Shown: positions 34,403-43,147 of the stretch, piece after piece | Numbering within the stretch: the first letter of the stretch is position 1 | Layout: the number at the start of each line of letters is the position of its first letter | DNA from: Anaerolineae bacterium | GTDB taxonomy: Bacteria; Chloroflexota; Anaerolineae; Anaerolineales; UBA4823 | Assembly (NCBI GenBank): GCA_003327455.1 | Contig: QOQU01000005.1 | Coordinates: 335,537-399,536 of the forward strand | Length of the DNA: 64,000 nucleotides | Direction: 5' to 3' | Made by a program: the position numbers and the translations under genes | Notes under the pieces: generated by a model | The model's database searches: none | Told to the model about the DNA's origin: nothing | The model's input: only the letters and a program-made list of their open reading frames with translations

Positions 34403-36244
34403 CTATTCCACAGTCACAGATTTTGCCAGATTGCGTGGTTGGTCCACATCCAGACCCCTCAGGGCAGCAATGTGATAAGCGAGAAGTTGTAAGGGAATGA
34501 TTGAGGTAACGGGGCTCAGCAACCACGGCGTTGGGGGTACCCACAAAACAGCATCGGCAATGTTGGGAATCAACGCATCGCCATCGGTGGCAACTGCGAT
34601 AACTGTACCACCGCGCGCTTTTGCCTGCTCCACCTGACTGAACATTTTTTCGTACCAGGGGTCTTTGGGGATCAGGGCAATGACCGGCATATCTCTGTCA
34701 ATCAATGCGATAGGACCGTGTTTCATCTCTCCGGCTGGGTAAGCTTCAGCGTGGATATAGGAGATTTCTTTTAACTTTAAGGCGCCTTCGTATGCAGTGG
34801 GCATATTAATGCCTCGTCCTAAATACAGGCAATTGGATGTTTCCAGGAGGGATTTTGCCACCTCGATTACGGCGCTCTCACGATCCAGGCAGATACCTAC
34901 CAGATTTGGGATCATGCGTAAATCGTTGATCAACTGTTTTCGTGTGGTAGGTGAAAGATTGCCTCGTAGTTCAGCGAGAAGAATGGCGAGCATGTATAGA
35001 TCGACCAAAGGGGCAGTATAAGCCTTTGTAGAAGCAACCCCAATCTCCGGCCCACACTGCATAGAAATATACCCATCTGCAATGCGCATAGCCTGGGAAC
35101 CGATGGCATTGACAATACTCCATAATTTTGAACCGCGTTTACGAGCTTCTTCCATTGCCGCTAAGGTATCGGCGGTTTCCCCGGATTGACTGATGGCAAT
35201 GGTGACACAGTCATTATCCACAATTGGCTCGCGATAACGAAACTCTGAGGCGATATCTACCTCGACGGGGATGCGAGCGATGCGTTCGATCAGTATTTTC
35301 CCTACCATCCCGGCATGAGAAGCGGTTCCACAAGCGATAATGAAAATTTTTTGGATAGATCTGGCGAGTTCTGGAGTTAGATTTAGCTCATCTAAGTGAA
35401 CATGCCCGTTTTGGAAGTCAACCCGCCCGGCGATGGTGTCCGTTATGGAACGGACTTGTTCATGAATCTCCTTTTGCATGAAGTGCCGATATTCGCCTTT
35501 TTCGGCTGCCACAGGATCCCATGGGATGGTGTGAGAAATTGGAGCGATTGTTTTGCCTTGCAAGGTTTGGACGGTCACCTGATCTCTGGTAACGATTGCC
35601 ATCTGTTGGGAGTCCAGAAAAATGACTTTGCGGGTGTGCTCGAGAATGGCAGGTAAATCTGAAGCTACGTAGTTTTCACCTTCTCCGAGTCCAATTACCA
35701 CACCACCGGCGTTCCCAATGCGGGCTGCAATGAGTTTGTCGGGTTCTCGAGCGGAGAAAACTACAATCCCGTGCGCGCCTTCGATATGTTGTAATGCCAT
35801 TTGCACCGCCTGGGTCAGATTCCCGTTCGAGGTTAGATACCGCTCGATGAGATGGACAATGACTTCGGTATCGGTTTCAGAGTTAAAGATAGCCCCTTCT
35901 GCTTCAAGCTCCTCCCGCAAGGGGCGATAATTTTCGACAATCCCATTATGGACCACCACAACCTCCCCAGTCATGCCGACATGTGGATGGGCGTTCTTTT
36001 CGCTCGGTGCGCCGTGGGTCGCCCATCGGGTATGTCCAATGCCGATGTTTCCACTGAGGGGGTTCTGCCGCACCAGATCGATTAGATGACTGATCTTACC
36101 GGCATCGCGGCGGATTTCGATTTTTTGATTGCACAGCACAGCAATACCGGCTGAATCGTAACCGCGATATTCCAGGCGTTGCAACCCATTGAGAATGATG
36201 GGCGTTGCATCGCGCGGCCCTATATAACCGACGATTCCACACAT
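34403..36244 (-). CDS. glmS: Glutamine-fructose-6-phosphate aminotransferase
   Basis: The 613-residue enzyme begins MCGIVGYIGPRDATPIILNG, with Cys2 as the glutaminase nucleophile. The N-terminal glutamine-amidotransferase domain extends to about 235 (SETDTEVIVHLIERY, then HNGIVENYRPL), followed by two SIS sugar-isomerase domains (IACGTASHAGMVGKILIE and GRGINMPTAYEGALKLKEIS). It ends LRGLDVDQPRNLAKSVTVE, the standard GlmS end. It makes glucosamine-6-phosphate, the entry to peptidoglycan and other amino sugars. GGAGGG lies 6 bases before the ATG. A glmS ribozyme in its leader should switch it off when GlcN6P is high. Confidence 0.97.
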   Translation of the reverse strand: MCGIVGYIGPRDATPIILNGLQRLEYRGYDSAGIAVLCNQKIEIRRDAGKISHLIDLVRQNPLSGNIGIGHTRWATHGAPSEKNAHPHVGMTGEVVVVHNGIVENYRPLREELEAEGAIFNSETDTEVIVHLIERYLTSNGNLTQAVQMALQHIEGAHGIVVFSAREPDKLIAARIGNAGGVVIGLGEGENYVASDLPAILEHTRKVIFLDSQQMAIVTRDQVTVQTLQGKTIAPISHTIPWDPVAAEKGEYRHFMQKEIHEQVRSITDTIAGRVDFQNGHVHLDELNLTPELARSIQKIFIIACGTASHAGMVGKILIERIARIPVEVDIASEFRYREPIVDNDCVTIAISQSGETADTLAAMEEARKRGSKLWSIVNAIGSQAMRIADGYISMQCGPEIGVASTKAYTAPLVDLYMLAILLAELRGNLSPTTRKQLINDLRMIPNLVGICLDRESAVIEVAKSLLETSNCLYLGRGINMPTAYEGALKLKEISYIHAEAYPAGEMKHGPIALIDRDMPVIALIPKDPWYEKMFSQVEQAKARGGTVIAVATDGDALIPNIADAVLWVPPTPWLLSPVTSIIPLQLLAYHIAALRGLDVDQPRNLAKSVTVE

Positions 36245-36335
36245 AGGGATCCCTCCAAAGACAAAGAATTGATATAGAGGCAATCACGGGAATATCCGTG
36301 CTTCCCATAGCTATCCCACTCTTCCAACGATTGTG

Positions 36336-36516
36336 CGGTTAGTTACCTGACCGTTTTGGGTTGGAAGTTATCCTGGAGGGGAGAGATCGGATGGTGGGGC
36401 ATCCGGAGGGCTTCCGCTGATCTTTCGATTTTCCCGTACAGCTTACCGGTTAGTCTCTCTTTGCAGAGAGAAACCCTCTCCTCGTCAACCGCCCTGAAGA
36501 GGCGGCCCTTGCGCTT
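36336..36516 (-). ncRNA. glmS self-cleaving ribozyme (GlcN6P-activated)
   Basis: In the leader of glmS, on the minus strand. Conserved parts seen in order: cleavage site AAGCGC (cut between 36515 and 36514), a P1-type stem CCGCC...GGGCGG, the core GTTGACGAGGA, a P3-type pair GAGGG...CCCTC preceded by CAGCGGAAG, a P4-type stem CGGATG...CATCCG, then AGGATAACTTCCAACCC. These fit B. subtilis glmS ribozyme positions well. Unusual: the sequence after the cut is GCGCAAG, not GCGCC, and P3 carries an extra hairpin (CTCTCT...AGAGAG). About 90 bases separate its end from the start codon. Confidence 0.82.
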
Positions 36517-36575
36517 TCTCTCCCGATAAAAATTTTCCGTTTCACCTCCACGAGAATAGCGTGTTTCCGAACTGG

Positions 36576-36584
36576 ATTATACCA
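36576..36584 (-). promoter_or_regulatory. Extended -10 promoter of glmS
   Basis: On the minus strand TGGTATAAT with the TATAAT at 36581-36576. No good -35 is seen at 17 bases. TTGACC lies 12 bases from it, too close. The start would be near 36569, about 53 bases upstream of the ribozyme cleavage site. A GGAGGTGA sequence (36549-36542) follows in the leader. Confidence 0.55.
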
Positions 36585-36683
36585 AATGGGATAGGTCAAC
36601 CCAGAACAGAAAAGTAAGCATTCTAAACAAACCTTAATGATAGATAAGCCTTTTTTGCAAGAAAAAGGAGAGGTGGTTTTCGA

Positions 36684-36692
36684 TGGTATAAT
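36684..36692 (+). promoter_or_regulatory. Extended -10 promoter of the mre-min operon
   Basis: TGGTATAAT at 36684-36692, facing mreB, 107 bases before it. The -35 region is weak. It is divergent from the glmS promoter, with about 100 bases between the two -10 boxes. Confidence 0.55.
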
Positions 36693-36807
36693 GCCCCAAA
36701 ATGAGAATTGGGAGTAGGTTAAATTTGGATGAAGGTTGCGTTCTAAGGTACAGGAACATTCATCCATTTGACGATTCTGTAATCCATACCATTTTTAGGA
36801 GACCCGC

Positions 36808-37878
36808 TTGAAATTCAATCCCCTCAACTGGTTGTTGGGATTTTTTTCCTTAGATATTGGCATCGATTTGGGGACAGCGAATACCCTGGTAAACGTTCGC
36901 GGCAAAGGGATCGTAATTAATGAACCCTCTTGGGTTGCTATCAATAAGAAAACACGCGAGCCGTTAGCCATTGGTGCTGAAGCCAAAGAGATGGTAGGAC
37001 GAACACCGGCAAACGTAGTTGCCATCCGTCCGTTGCGGGACGGAGTCATCTCGGATTTTGAGATTACCCAGGCAATGTTGGAATATTTCATTGGCAAAGC
37101 CCATGAGCAATCGATTGTGCCGGTGCCCAGGCCGAGGGTAGTCATCGGAATTCCACAAGGCGTGACAGAGGTAGAAAAGCGCGCTGTTTACGAAGCTGGC
37201 ATGTCTGCTGGAGCGCGGGAAGTCTATTTGATCGAAGAACCTGTAGCTGCGGCTTTGGGAGCTGGCTTGCCGATCTCGGAAATTCGAGGCAGCATGATCC
37301 TCGATATCGGCGGAGGGACATCGGAGGTAGCGGTGATTTCGATGGGCGGAATTGTGGTCTCCCGATCCTTACGCGTCGCAGGGGACGAAATGGATCAAGA
37401 CATTGTTCAATACGTGCGGAATAAATACAATCTCTTGATTGGTGAACGTATGGCCGAACAGGCGAAGATAGCGATTGGCTCTGCCTATCATCTACCTCAA
37501 GAGAAAACGATGACCTTGCGCGGGCGTAATCTGGTCACCGGTTTACCGGAAGCGGTGGAGATTTCATCGGTTGAAATCCGGGAAGCTATCAGCGGCTCTG
37601 TTCAGACTATTATTGATACCATCAAGGATGCCATGGATGAAGCTCCACCAGAGATCGTTGCCGATTTAATGGAAACCGGGATCTGTATGACGGGTGGAGG
37701 CGCGCTTTTACAGATGTTGGATAAACGGTTGAGTGAAGAACTGCGCATTCGCGCCTGGGTAGCAGATGAACCCCTTTCCTGTGTTGCTCGCGGGGCGGGG
37801 ATCATCCTGGAAGATCTGGATAATCTGAGTCGTTTTTTGGTTGGTTTAGAACGAGGGAGTACAAAGCACGAAAAATAA
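36808..37878 (+). CDS. mreB: Rod shape-determining protein MreB
   Basis: The 356-residue actin homologue has the phosphate-1 loop DIGIDLGTANTLV, connection motif, phosphate-2 LDIGGGTSEVAVISMGGIV near 168 and the adenosine motif MTGGGALLQMLD near 295. It assembles on the inner membrane face as filaments that guide wall synthesis. The start is a TTG at 36808; AGGAG lies 6 bases upstream and no ATG fits. It is the first gene of the run mreB-mreC-mreD-mrdA-minC-minD-minE-rodA. Confidence 0.97.
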   Translation: MKFNPLNWLLGFFSLDIGIDLGTANTLVNVRGKGIVINEPSWVAINKKTREPLAIGAEAKEMVGRTPANVVAIRPLRDGVISDFEITQAMLEYFIGKAHEQSIVPVPRPRVVIGIPQGVTEVEKRAVYEAGMSAGAREVYLIEEPVAAALGAGLPISEIRGSMILDIGGGTSEVAVISMGGIVVSRSLRVAGDEMDQDIVQYVRNKYNLLIGERMAEQAKIAIGSAYHLPQEKTMTLRGRNLVTGLPEAVEISSVEIREAISGSVQTIIDTIKDAMDEAPPEIVADLMETGICMTGGGALLQMLDKRLSEELRIRAWVADEPLSCVARGAGIILEDLDNLSRFLVGLERGSTKHEK

Positions 37879-38724
37879 ATGAATACCACCTCTCGCAACT
37901 TGCAAACGATCGTTTTTGTGTTGATCGCGGTAGGCATGATTGCGCTTGCTCTGGGTGGATATCTGACTTCCCTCTCGCGGTTCTTTTTGAGTCCTCTGGT
38001 TGAGATTCAGACTTGGGTCTATTCCCGCTTTCAGGTAGCCCAGGATATCCTGAGGGCACCGCAAGATATGGCTCGGTTGCAACAACGCAACGCGCAACTC
38101 GAAGCCCAGGTCTCTCAGTTACAAGCCCAGATCATCGAACTGCAACAACAACTAACCGAAGCACGGATATTATCTGCCCTGGTCGATTTTGCGCGGGCGA
38201 ATCCCGAAAATCGCTATCAGGCTGCAGCAGTCATTGGACGGGATCCCAGTCCTTTCTTACGCTATATTATCATCAACCGCGGCTCGGATGATAATATTCG
38301 CCGTGGCATGCCAGTGGTCACCCAACAAGGTTTGGTGGGGAGAATTGACGCGGTCACGGCGAATGCGGCCAGAGTACAATTAATCACCGATTCGGCATCG
38401 GTCGTCAATGCCAAAATTCAACCCTCGGGAGCACAGGCGGTTTTAAAAGGACAGACAAGTGGGGATTTATTGCTGGATATGATCCCTCAGGGAGTGTCGA
38501 TTGAAGTGGGGAATTTAGTGCTTACCTCTGGTTTAGGTGGAGGGTATCCGCCAAATATTGTCATCGGACAGATCGCCGGGATCCGCAGCCAACCGCAGGA
38601 ACTTTTTCAATCGGCTACTGTACAGAGCGTGGTGGACTTCAATCAGTTGGAAATTGTCCTGGTAATTGTGAATTTCCGACCGGTGAATATCGAGCCATTG
38701 ATACCAGAAGGAAGTCAACCCTAG
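37879..38724 (+). CDS. mreC: Rod shape-determining protein MreC
   Basis: The 281-residue protein has one N-terminal membrane helix (about 10-32, IVFVLIAVGMIALALGGYL), a Gln/Leu-rich coiled coil (about 55-95, QRNAQLEAQVSQLQAQIIEL) and the MreC beta domains with YIIINRGSDDNIRRGMPVV and LSGLGGGYPPNIVIGQI-like motifs. It lies outside the membrane and links MreB to PBP2/RodA. The ATG follows the mreB stop with no gap. Confidence 0.95.
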   Translation: MNTTSRNLQTIVFVLIAVGMIALALGGYLTSLSRFFLSPLVEIQTWVYSRFQVAQDILRAPQDMARLQQRNAQLEAQVSQLQAQIIELQQQLTEARILSALVDFARANPENRYQAAAVIGRDPSPFLRYIIINRGSDDNIRRGMPVVTQQGLVGRIDAVTANAARVQLITDSASVVNAKIQPSGAQAVLKGQTSGDLLLDMIPQGVSIEVGNLVLTSGLGGGYPPNIVIGQIAGIRSQPQELFQSATVQSVVDFNQLEIVLVIVNFRPVNIEPLIPEGSQP

Positions 38725-38737
38725 GGAGTGAGTTCTG

Positions 38738-39244
38738 ATGGCTGTGTTCCTGGCGTTTTTCGTTTTCATCCCTTGCCTGATGATCCAGATCGGGATACTT
38801 TCTAACCTCCCGTTATTACAGGGGTATCCTGACCTAACTCTCCTTGTCCTCCTCGCCTGGTCTCTGAGACCTGAGGTGCGATCTGCCTGGCAGTGGGGAG
38901 TTATTGGCGGCTTGTTAATGACGTTTGTCTCTGCCATGCCGGTGGGGGTCTATTTGTTGGCGTATTTGCTTGTGGTTGCTATTACGCAATTGACCCGTAG
39001 GATGGTCTGGCGGTTGCCTTTCCTGACAATGCTGGTCATGACCATCCTTGGGACGTTCTTGACTTACGGCCTGAGTTTGACCGTCTTACAATTTCTCGGG
39101 CGCGATTTATCGCTGGGAGATGCTTTGTGGACGATCTTAATCCCCAGTGTGCTGTACAATCTGCTCTTAGCTCTTCCTGTCTATGCTGTGATTGGCGAGC
39201 TAGCCAGGTGGATTTATCCAGTGGAGCCAATCTATGAATCATAA
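38738..39244 (+). CDS. mreD: Rod shape-determining protein MreD
   Basis: The 168-residue hydrophobic protein has about five membrane helices, the MreD layout. A conserved feature is the N-terminal GYPDLTLLVLLAWSLRPE, where the family usually has PDL. Its function in the elongasome is not well known. AGGGAG lies 9 bases before the ATG; its end overlaps mrdA by 11 bases. Confidence 0.88.
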   Translation: MAVFLAFFVFIPCLMIQIGILSNLPLLQGYPDLTLLVLLAWSLRPEVRSAWQWGVIGGLLMTFVSAMPVGVYLLAYLLVVAITQLTRRMVWRLPFLTMLVMTILGTFLTYGLSLTVLQFLGRDLSLGDALWTILIPSVLYNLLLALPVYAVIGELARWIYPVEPIYES

Positions 39245-41309
39245 CGAAGTACCGCAAAAACAACTTTCACCGTTGCGAATAACGATTTTTATGATGGTCA
39301 TCGGGGGAATCTTCTTAATCTACATATTCCGCCTGTTTTCTTTGCAAGTTTTACAGGTGGAAGATTGGGTAGCCAGAGCGGAGGAAAATCGAGTTGAAGT
39401 GCTCAATTTACCTGCCACGCGAGGGATCATTGTGGATCGTAATGGGATAGTGCTGGCACGCAATATACCATCTTTCAACGTGGTGATAACGGCTGCAAAT
39501 TTACCGGATGATCCCGGTGAAGTGCAAGAAATCTACCGTCAACTTTCTGAAATCATTGATCTACCGGTAAACCTGAACAAGATTACCCCTGAAAACCCTT
39601 ATGTCCCCTGTTTCTCTGAACATGGGATTGCCCAGATTGCCGAATATGGTTTGTCTTCAACGCCCTATCAACCGGTGCGAGTGAAATGTGATGTTCCAGA
39701 ACAGGTTGCCCGAATTGTTCAGGAAAAAGCAGTAGACTGGCCTGGAGTGTCTGTCGAGATTGAGCCAATTCGAGACTACCCAACCGGTTCTCTGACTGCT
39801 TCAATCATTGGCTTCTTAGGTCCAATCCCGGCAAACCAGGAGGAGGAGTTTCGAGCGAAGGGATTGGTGCCCAATCGAGATAAGGTTGGCTACGCCGGGT
39901 TGGAACTCCAGTATCAAGACTTACTGGCGGGCAAGAATGGCTCCTGGAAAGTGGAAGTTGATGTGGCTGGTAAGGTAATCCGGGGGCTGGAGCCACCTGT
40001 GAATCCCATACCCGGTGCCAATCTGCGGTTGACCATCGACACCCGCTTACAGCAAGCCATGACCGGAATCTTGATCGGTGAAATTGAGTTTTGGAATCGG
40101 TATTTGAATACCATTCGCTCAACCAGTGGAGTCGTGATTGCCATGAACCCGAAAACAGGGGAGATTTTGGGTATGGTTTCGTATCCGACCTATGAAAATA
40201 ATCGCATGGCGCGCTTCATCCCAGCCTATTATTACAATCAATTAATCAGCGATCCTGCCAATCCTCTGTTAAATCATGCGGTTGGAGATGTCTTGCCGGC
40301 AGGATCGGTGTTCAAGTTGACGACAGCCGTCGGCGCTTTGAATGAAGGTGTGGTGACCCCAGAACAAGTGATCTCTACCCCTCCAAAAATCACCATCACC
40401 GAGCGATATTATGCCAATGACCCGGGCCGGGAGCGCGAATTTGTGGACTGGAACAAAGCCGGTTTTGGACAGTTGGATTTCTTGGGAGGAATTGCCAATT
40501 CAAGTAATGTCTATTTTTACAAATTAGGCGGTGGCTATCGGGATGAAGTACCGGTTGGGTTGGGGATTTGTCGGCTGGGAACCTACGCCCGCGCCTTGGG
40601 TTATGGGGAATACCCGGGCATAGAACTTCCAGATGAGGAAAAGGGGTTAATCCCAGATCCAAAATGGAAGCGCATTACCCATGGAGAAGGTTGGTCGACC
40701 GGGGACACCTATATCGCCAGCGTTGGACAGGGATATGTTCTGGCAACTCCCTTGCAGGTGTTGATGTCTGCCGCAACGATTGCGAATGATGGAAAACTGA
40801 TGAAACCAACCTTAATCCGAGAGATCACCGATGCGGAAGGGAACGTGATACAACCATTTTCCCCGGTGATGCGTTGGGATATTACCAAAGATGCGGTGAT
40901 TCAGGAATTTTACGATACGACCATTCGCGGCTGTGAGCCTATCGAGGGCAGGACAAAAACTGTTCAGCCGTGGGTGATCGATAAAGTGCAAGAAGGGATG
41001 CGTCGCGCAGTCACCAATGGTACGCTGGCGCGCGAATTTCGCAACGTGACGATTGCAGTTGCGGGCAAGACGGGCACTGCTGAATATTGTGATCAATATG
41101 CGAACGCAAAGAATCTGTGCATTCCAGGCAACTGGCCTTCTCACGCCTGGACGGTGGCTTATGCCCCGTATGAGGATCCGGAGATCGCCGTGGTAGCTTT
41201 CGTCTATAACGGCGGCGAAGGAGCCTCCGTTGCCGGTCCAATCGTTCGTCAAGTCATCGAAGCTTATTTCGAGTTGAAACGAATTGATACTGAACTCAGT
41301 TCGCCCTAG
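39234..41309 (+). CDS. mrdA: Penicillin-binding protein 2 (elongasome transpeptidase)
   Basis: The 691-residue class B PBP has an N-terminal membrane anchor (about 15-37), the pedestal/dimerisation region, and a transpeptidase domain. Active-site motifs: SVFK with Ser358, SSN near 423 (NSSNVYFYKLG) and KTG at 612 (AGKTGTAEYCD). It makes D,D-cross-links for side-wall elongation and works with RodA, encoded four genes downstream. Cys residues near the active site (CEPIEG, EYCDQYANAKNLC) are more frequent than usual; a disulphide is possible. Confidence 0.95.
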   Translation: MNHNEVPQKQLSPLRITIFMMVIGGIFLIYIFRLFSLQVLQVEDWVARAEENRVEVLNLPATRGIIVDRNGIVLARNIPSFNVVITAANLPDDPGEVQEIYRQLSEIIDLPVNLNKITPENPYVPCFSEHGIAQIAEYGLSSTPYQPVRVKCDVPEQVARIVQEKAVDWPGVSVEIEPIRDYPTGSLTASIIGFLGPIPANQEEEFRAKGLVPNRDKVGYAGLELQYQDLLAGKNGSWKVEVDVAGKVIRGLEPPVNPIPGANLRLTIDTRLQQAMTGILIGEIEFWNRYLNTIRSTSGVVIAMNPKTGEILGMVSYPTYENNRMARFIPAYYYNQLISDPANPLLNHAVGDVLPAGSVFKLTTAVGALNEGVVTPEQVISTPPKITITERYYANDPGREREFVDWNKAGFGQLDFLGGIANSSNVYFYKLGGGYRDEVPVGLGICRLGTYARALGYGEYPGIELPDEEKGLIPDPKWKRITHGEGWSTGDTYIASVGQGYVLATPLQVLMSAATIANDGKLMKPTLIREITDAEGNVIQPFSPVMRWDITKDAVIQEFYDTTIRGCEPIEGRTKTVQPWVIDKVQEGMRRAVTNGTLAREFRNVTIAVAGKTGTAEYCDQYANAKNLCIPGNWPSHAWTVAYAPYEDPEIAVVAFVYNGGEGASVAGPIVRQVIEAYFELKRIDTELSSP

Positions 41310-41393
41310 GTTCGGGTATAATTTTAAAGATATATACCATGTCCATGCACGATTCATTGTAAAAATTAGGTATTCCATCATTTGTTAACCAAT

Positions 41394-42062
41394 ATGGTGC
41401 GGGTCAAAGGCATTCGCGAAGGATTGTTGTTTCTTCTCGAGGAGGGAGACTGGGAAGAGAATCGCCGTGCTCTGTTCAAGATGGTTGGAGAGAGGCAAGA
41501 ATTTTGGCGCGGAGCAAAGGTCGCTCTGGACAGCCGCACAGTCGTGATTAATGAACAAGAAATCCTATCCCTAAAGGATGAATTGAGCCAATATCATCTA
41601 ACCCTCTGGGCAGTGCTAAGTGAATCTCCCTCCACGCAAATAGCAGCCCAAAAATTAGGACTTGCGACCCGCCTTAATCGCCCTGAAAAAGAAGAGGTGG
41701 AAGCATTAAGTACGATTGTCCATGACGGAGAAGGTGCAGTCCTGATCAATAAAACCTTGCGCTCTGGTTATCGAGTAGAATATGCCGGGCATGTGATTGT
41801 GCTTGGGGATGTAAATCCTGGGGCGGAAATCATCGCCGCGGGTAATATCATCGTCTGGGGGCGCCTGCGCGGCGTCGTTCATGCCGGGGCTGAAGGGGAT
41901 ACCCAGGCCGTGGTGTGCGCTTTAGATTTACAACCCACCCAATTGCGAATTGCCGATCAAATTGCCCTCACCCCTCAACGGAAGGGCAAACCGCAGCCGG
42001 AAATGGCGCGCTTGCTCGATGGGCAGTTGGTCGCTGAGCCTTGGAATGCAAAGGAACGATAG
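41394..42062 (+). CDS. minC: Septum site-determining protein MinC
   Basis: The 222-residue protein has the MinC N-terminal domain and the C-terminal beta-helix with GYRVEYAGHVIVLGDVNPGA and GGNIIVWGRLRGVVHAGAEG-type repeats (here AAGNIIVWGRLRGVVHAGA). It blocks FtsZ assembly at the poles when held at the membrane by MinD. ATG 41394 is used; an in-frame TTG at 41382 would add four residues, and neither has a strong ribosome site. An 84-base gap separates it from mrdA. Confidence 0.93.
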   Translation: MVRVKGIREGLLFLLEEGDWEENRRALFKMVGERQEFWRGAKVALDSRTVVINEQEILSLKDELSQYHLTLWAVLSESPSTQIAAQKLGLATRLNRPEKEEVEALSTIVHDGEGAVLINKTLRSGYRVEYAGHVIVLGDVNPGAEIIAAGNIIVWGRLRGVVHAGAEGDTQAVVCALDLQPTQLRIADQIALTPQRKGKPQPEMARLLDGQLVAEPWNAKER

Positions 42063-42071
42063 GGATTTTTT

Positions 42072-42875
42072 ATGCCAGCAAAAGTGATTACGATAACTTC
42101 TGGAAAAGGTGGGGTGGGTAAAACCACCGCTACGGCAAACATTGCCGCAGCTCTGGCTGTGGCGGGTGCCAAAGTAGTTTGTATTGATGCGGATATTGGC
42201 TTGCGCAACCTTGATGTCGTCCTGGGATTGGAAAATCGGATTGTTTATGATTTAGTGGATGTGGTTGAGGGCAGATGTCGCTTGCGACAGGCAATGATCC
42301 GTGATAAACGCCTGCCGGAGTTGTACTTAATCCCGGCTGCTCAAACGCGTGACAAGAGCGCCGTGTCTCCGAGTGACATGGTGCGCTTATGTGATGAGTT
42401 ACGACCTGAATTTGACTGGATTTTTATCGACTCACCAGCCGGGATTGAACGGGGGTTTCGCAATGCAATTGCCCCGGCTGACATCAGCGTTGTGATTACA
42501 AACCCAGAGGTTTCTGCTGTTCGAGATGCCGATCGCATTATTGGCTTGATCGAAGCGGAAGAGAAAGGTCCGGCGCGCTTAATTATCAATCGCATCAAAA
42601 CCGATATGGTCAAAAAAGGCGATATGTTGTCGGCAGAAGATGTGTTGGAACTCTTAGCTGTTGAACTTTTGGGACTGATACCGGAGGACGAAGGAGTCAT
42701 CATCAGTACCAATCGGGGAGTACCGGTGGCGCTGGACGGTAAAAGCCGCGCCGGTCAGGCATTTCGAAATATTGCCAGCCGCTTGAATGGGGAACATGTT
42801 CCTTTTCTGGAGTTAGAAGAGCAAAGTGGCTTTTTCAGTCAACTTAGCCGCTTCTTGCGCAAAGGAGGCGGATGA
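42072..42875 (+). CDS. minD: Septum site-determining ATPase MinD
   Basis: The 267-residue deviant Walker ATPase has TSGKGGVGKTTATANIAAAL at residues 8-27 with the signature Lys, DADIGLRNLDVVLGLENR, and FIDSPAGIERGF. The C-terminal amphipathic helix (FFSQLSRFLRKG) is the membrane-targeting sequence. It binds MinC and is displaced by MinE. It is followed directly by minE. Confidence 0.97.
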   Translation: MPAKVITITSGKGGVGKTTATANIAAALAVAGAKVVCIDADIGLRNLDVVLGLENRIVYDLVDVVEGRCRLRQAMIRDKRLPELYLIPAAQTRDKSAVSPSDMVRLCDELRPEFDWIFIDSPAGIERGFRNAIAPADISVVITNPEVSAVRDADRIIGLIEAEEKGPARLIINRIKTDMVKKGDMLSAEDVLELLAVELLGLIPEDEGVIISTNRGVPVALDGKSRAGQAFRNIASRLNGEHVPFLELEEQSGFFSQLSRFLRKGGG

Positions 42876-42876
42876 G

Positions 42877-43146
42877 ATGACTCGTTTCCTTGAACGCATT
42901 TTTAACCGTCAGGAAAATTCGGCTTATCAGGCGAAAGAACGGATGAAGCTGGTTTTGGTACATGATCGCACGAATCTCAACGAAAAGGTGTTAGAAGACC
43001 TCAAAGATGAATTGATTGGAGTGATCTCCCGCCATGTGGAGATTGACGAGAAAGCAGTCCGCATCGAAATTTCTCAGCAAGGCAGAGAACAACGGTTGAT
43101 TGCCGATATCCCTTTGCGAGCTGCCGGGCGAAGAAGGATCGGATAA
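42877..43146 (+). CDS. minE: Cell division topological specificity factor MinE
   Basis: The 89-residue protein has the MinE layout: an N-terminal amphipathic helix (MTRFLERIFNR), the anti-MinCD stretch AKERMKLVLVHDR and the beta-alpha topological-specificity domain (VISRHVEIDEKAVRIEI). ATG 42877 starts one base after the minD stop, with GGAGGCGG upstream. With MinC and MinD it forms a full oscillating Min system; many Gram-positive rods lack MinE. Confidence 0.95.
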   Translation: MTRFLERIFNRQENSAYQAKERMKLVLVHDRTNLNEKVLEDLKDELIGVISRHVEIDEKAVRIEISQQGREQRLIADIPLRAAGRRRIG

Positions 43147-43147
43147 G

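Noticed and set aside
34177..34500. Open frame of 107 codons after the glycosidase gene
   Set aside because: It starts with GTG inside the glycosidase end, overlaps the glmS 3' end and has no ribosome site or family resemblance.
36450..36767. Minus-strand open frame of 105 codons upstream of glmS
   Set aside because: It lies across the glmS ribozyme and its promoter; conserved RNA features explain the sequence better.
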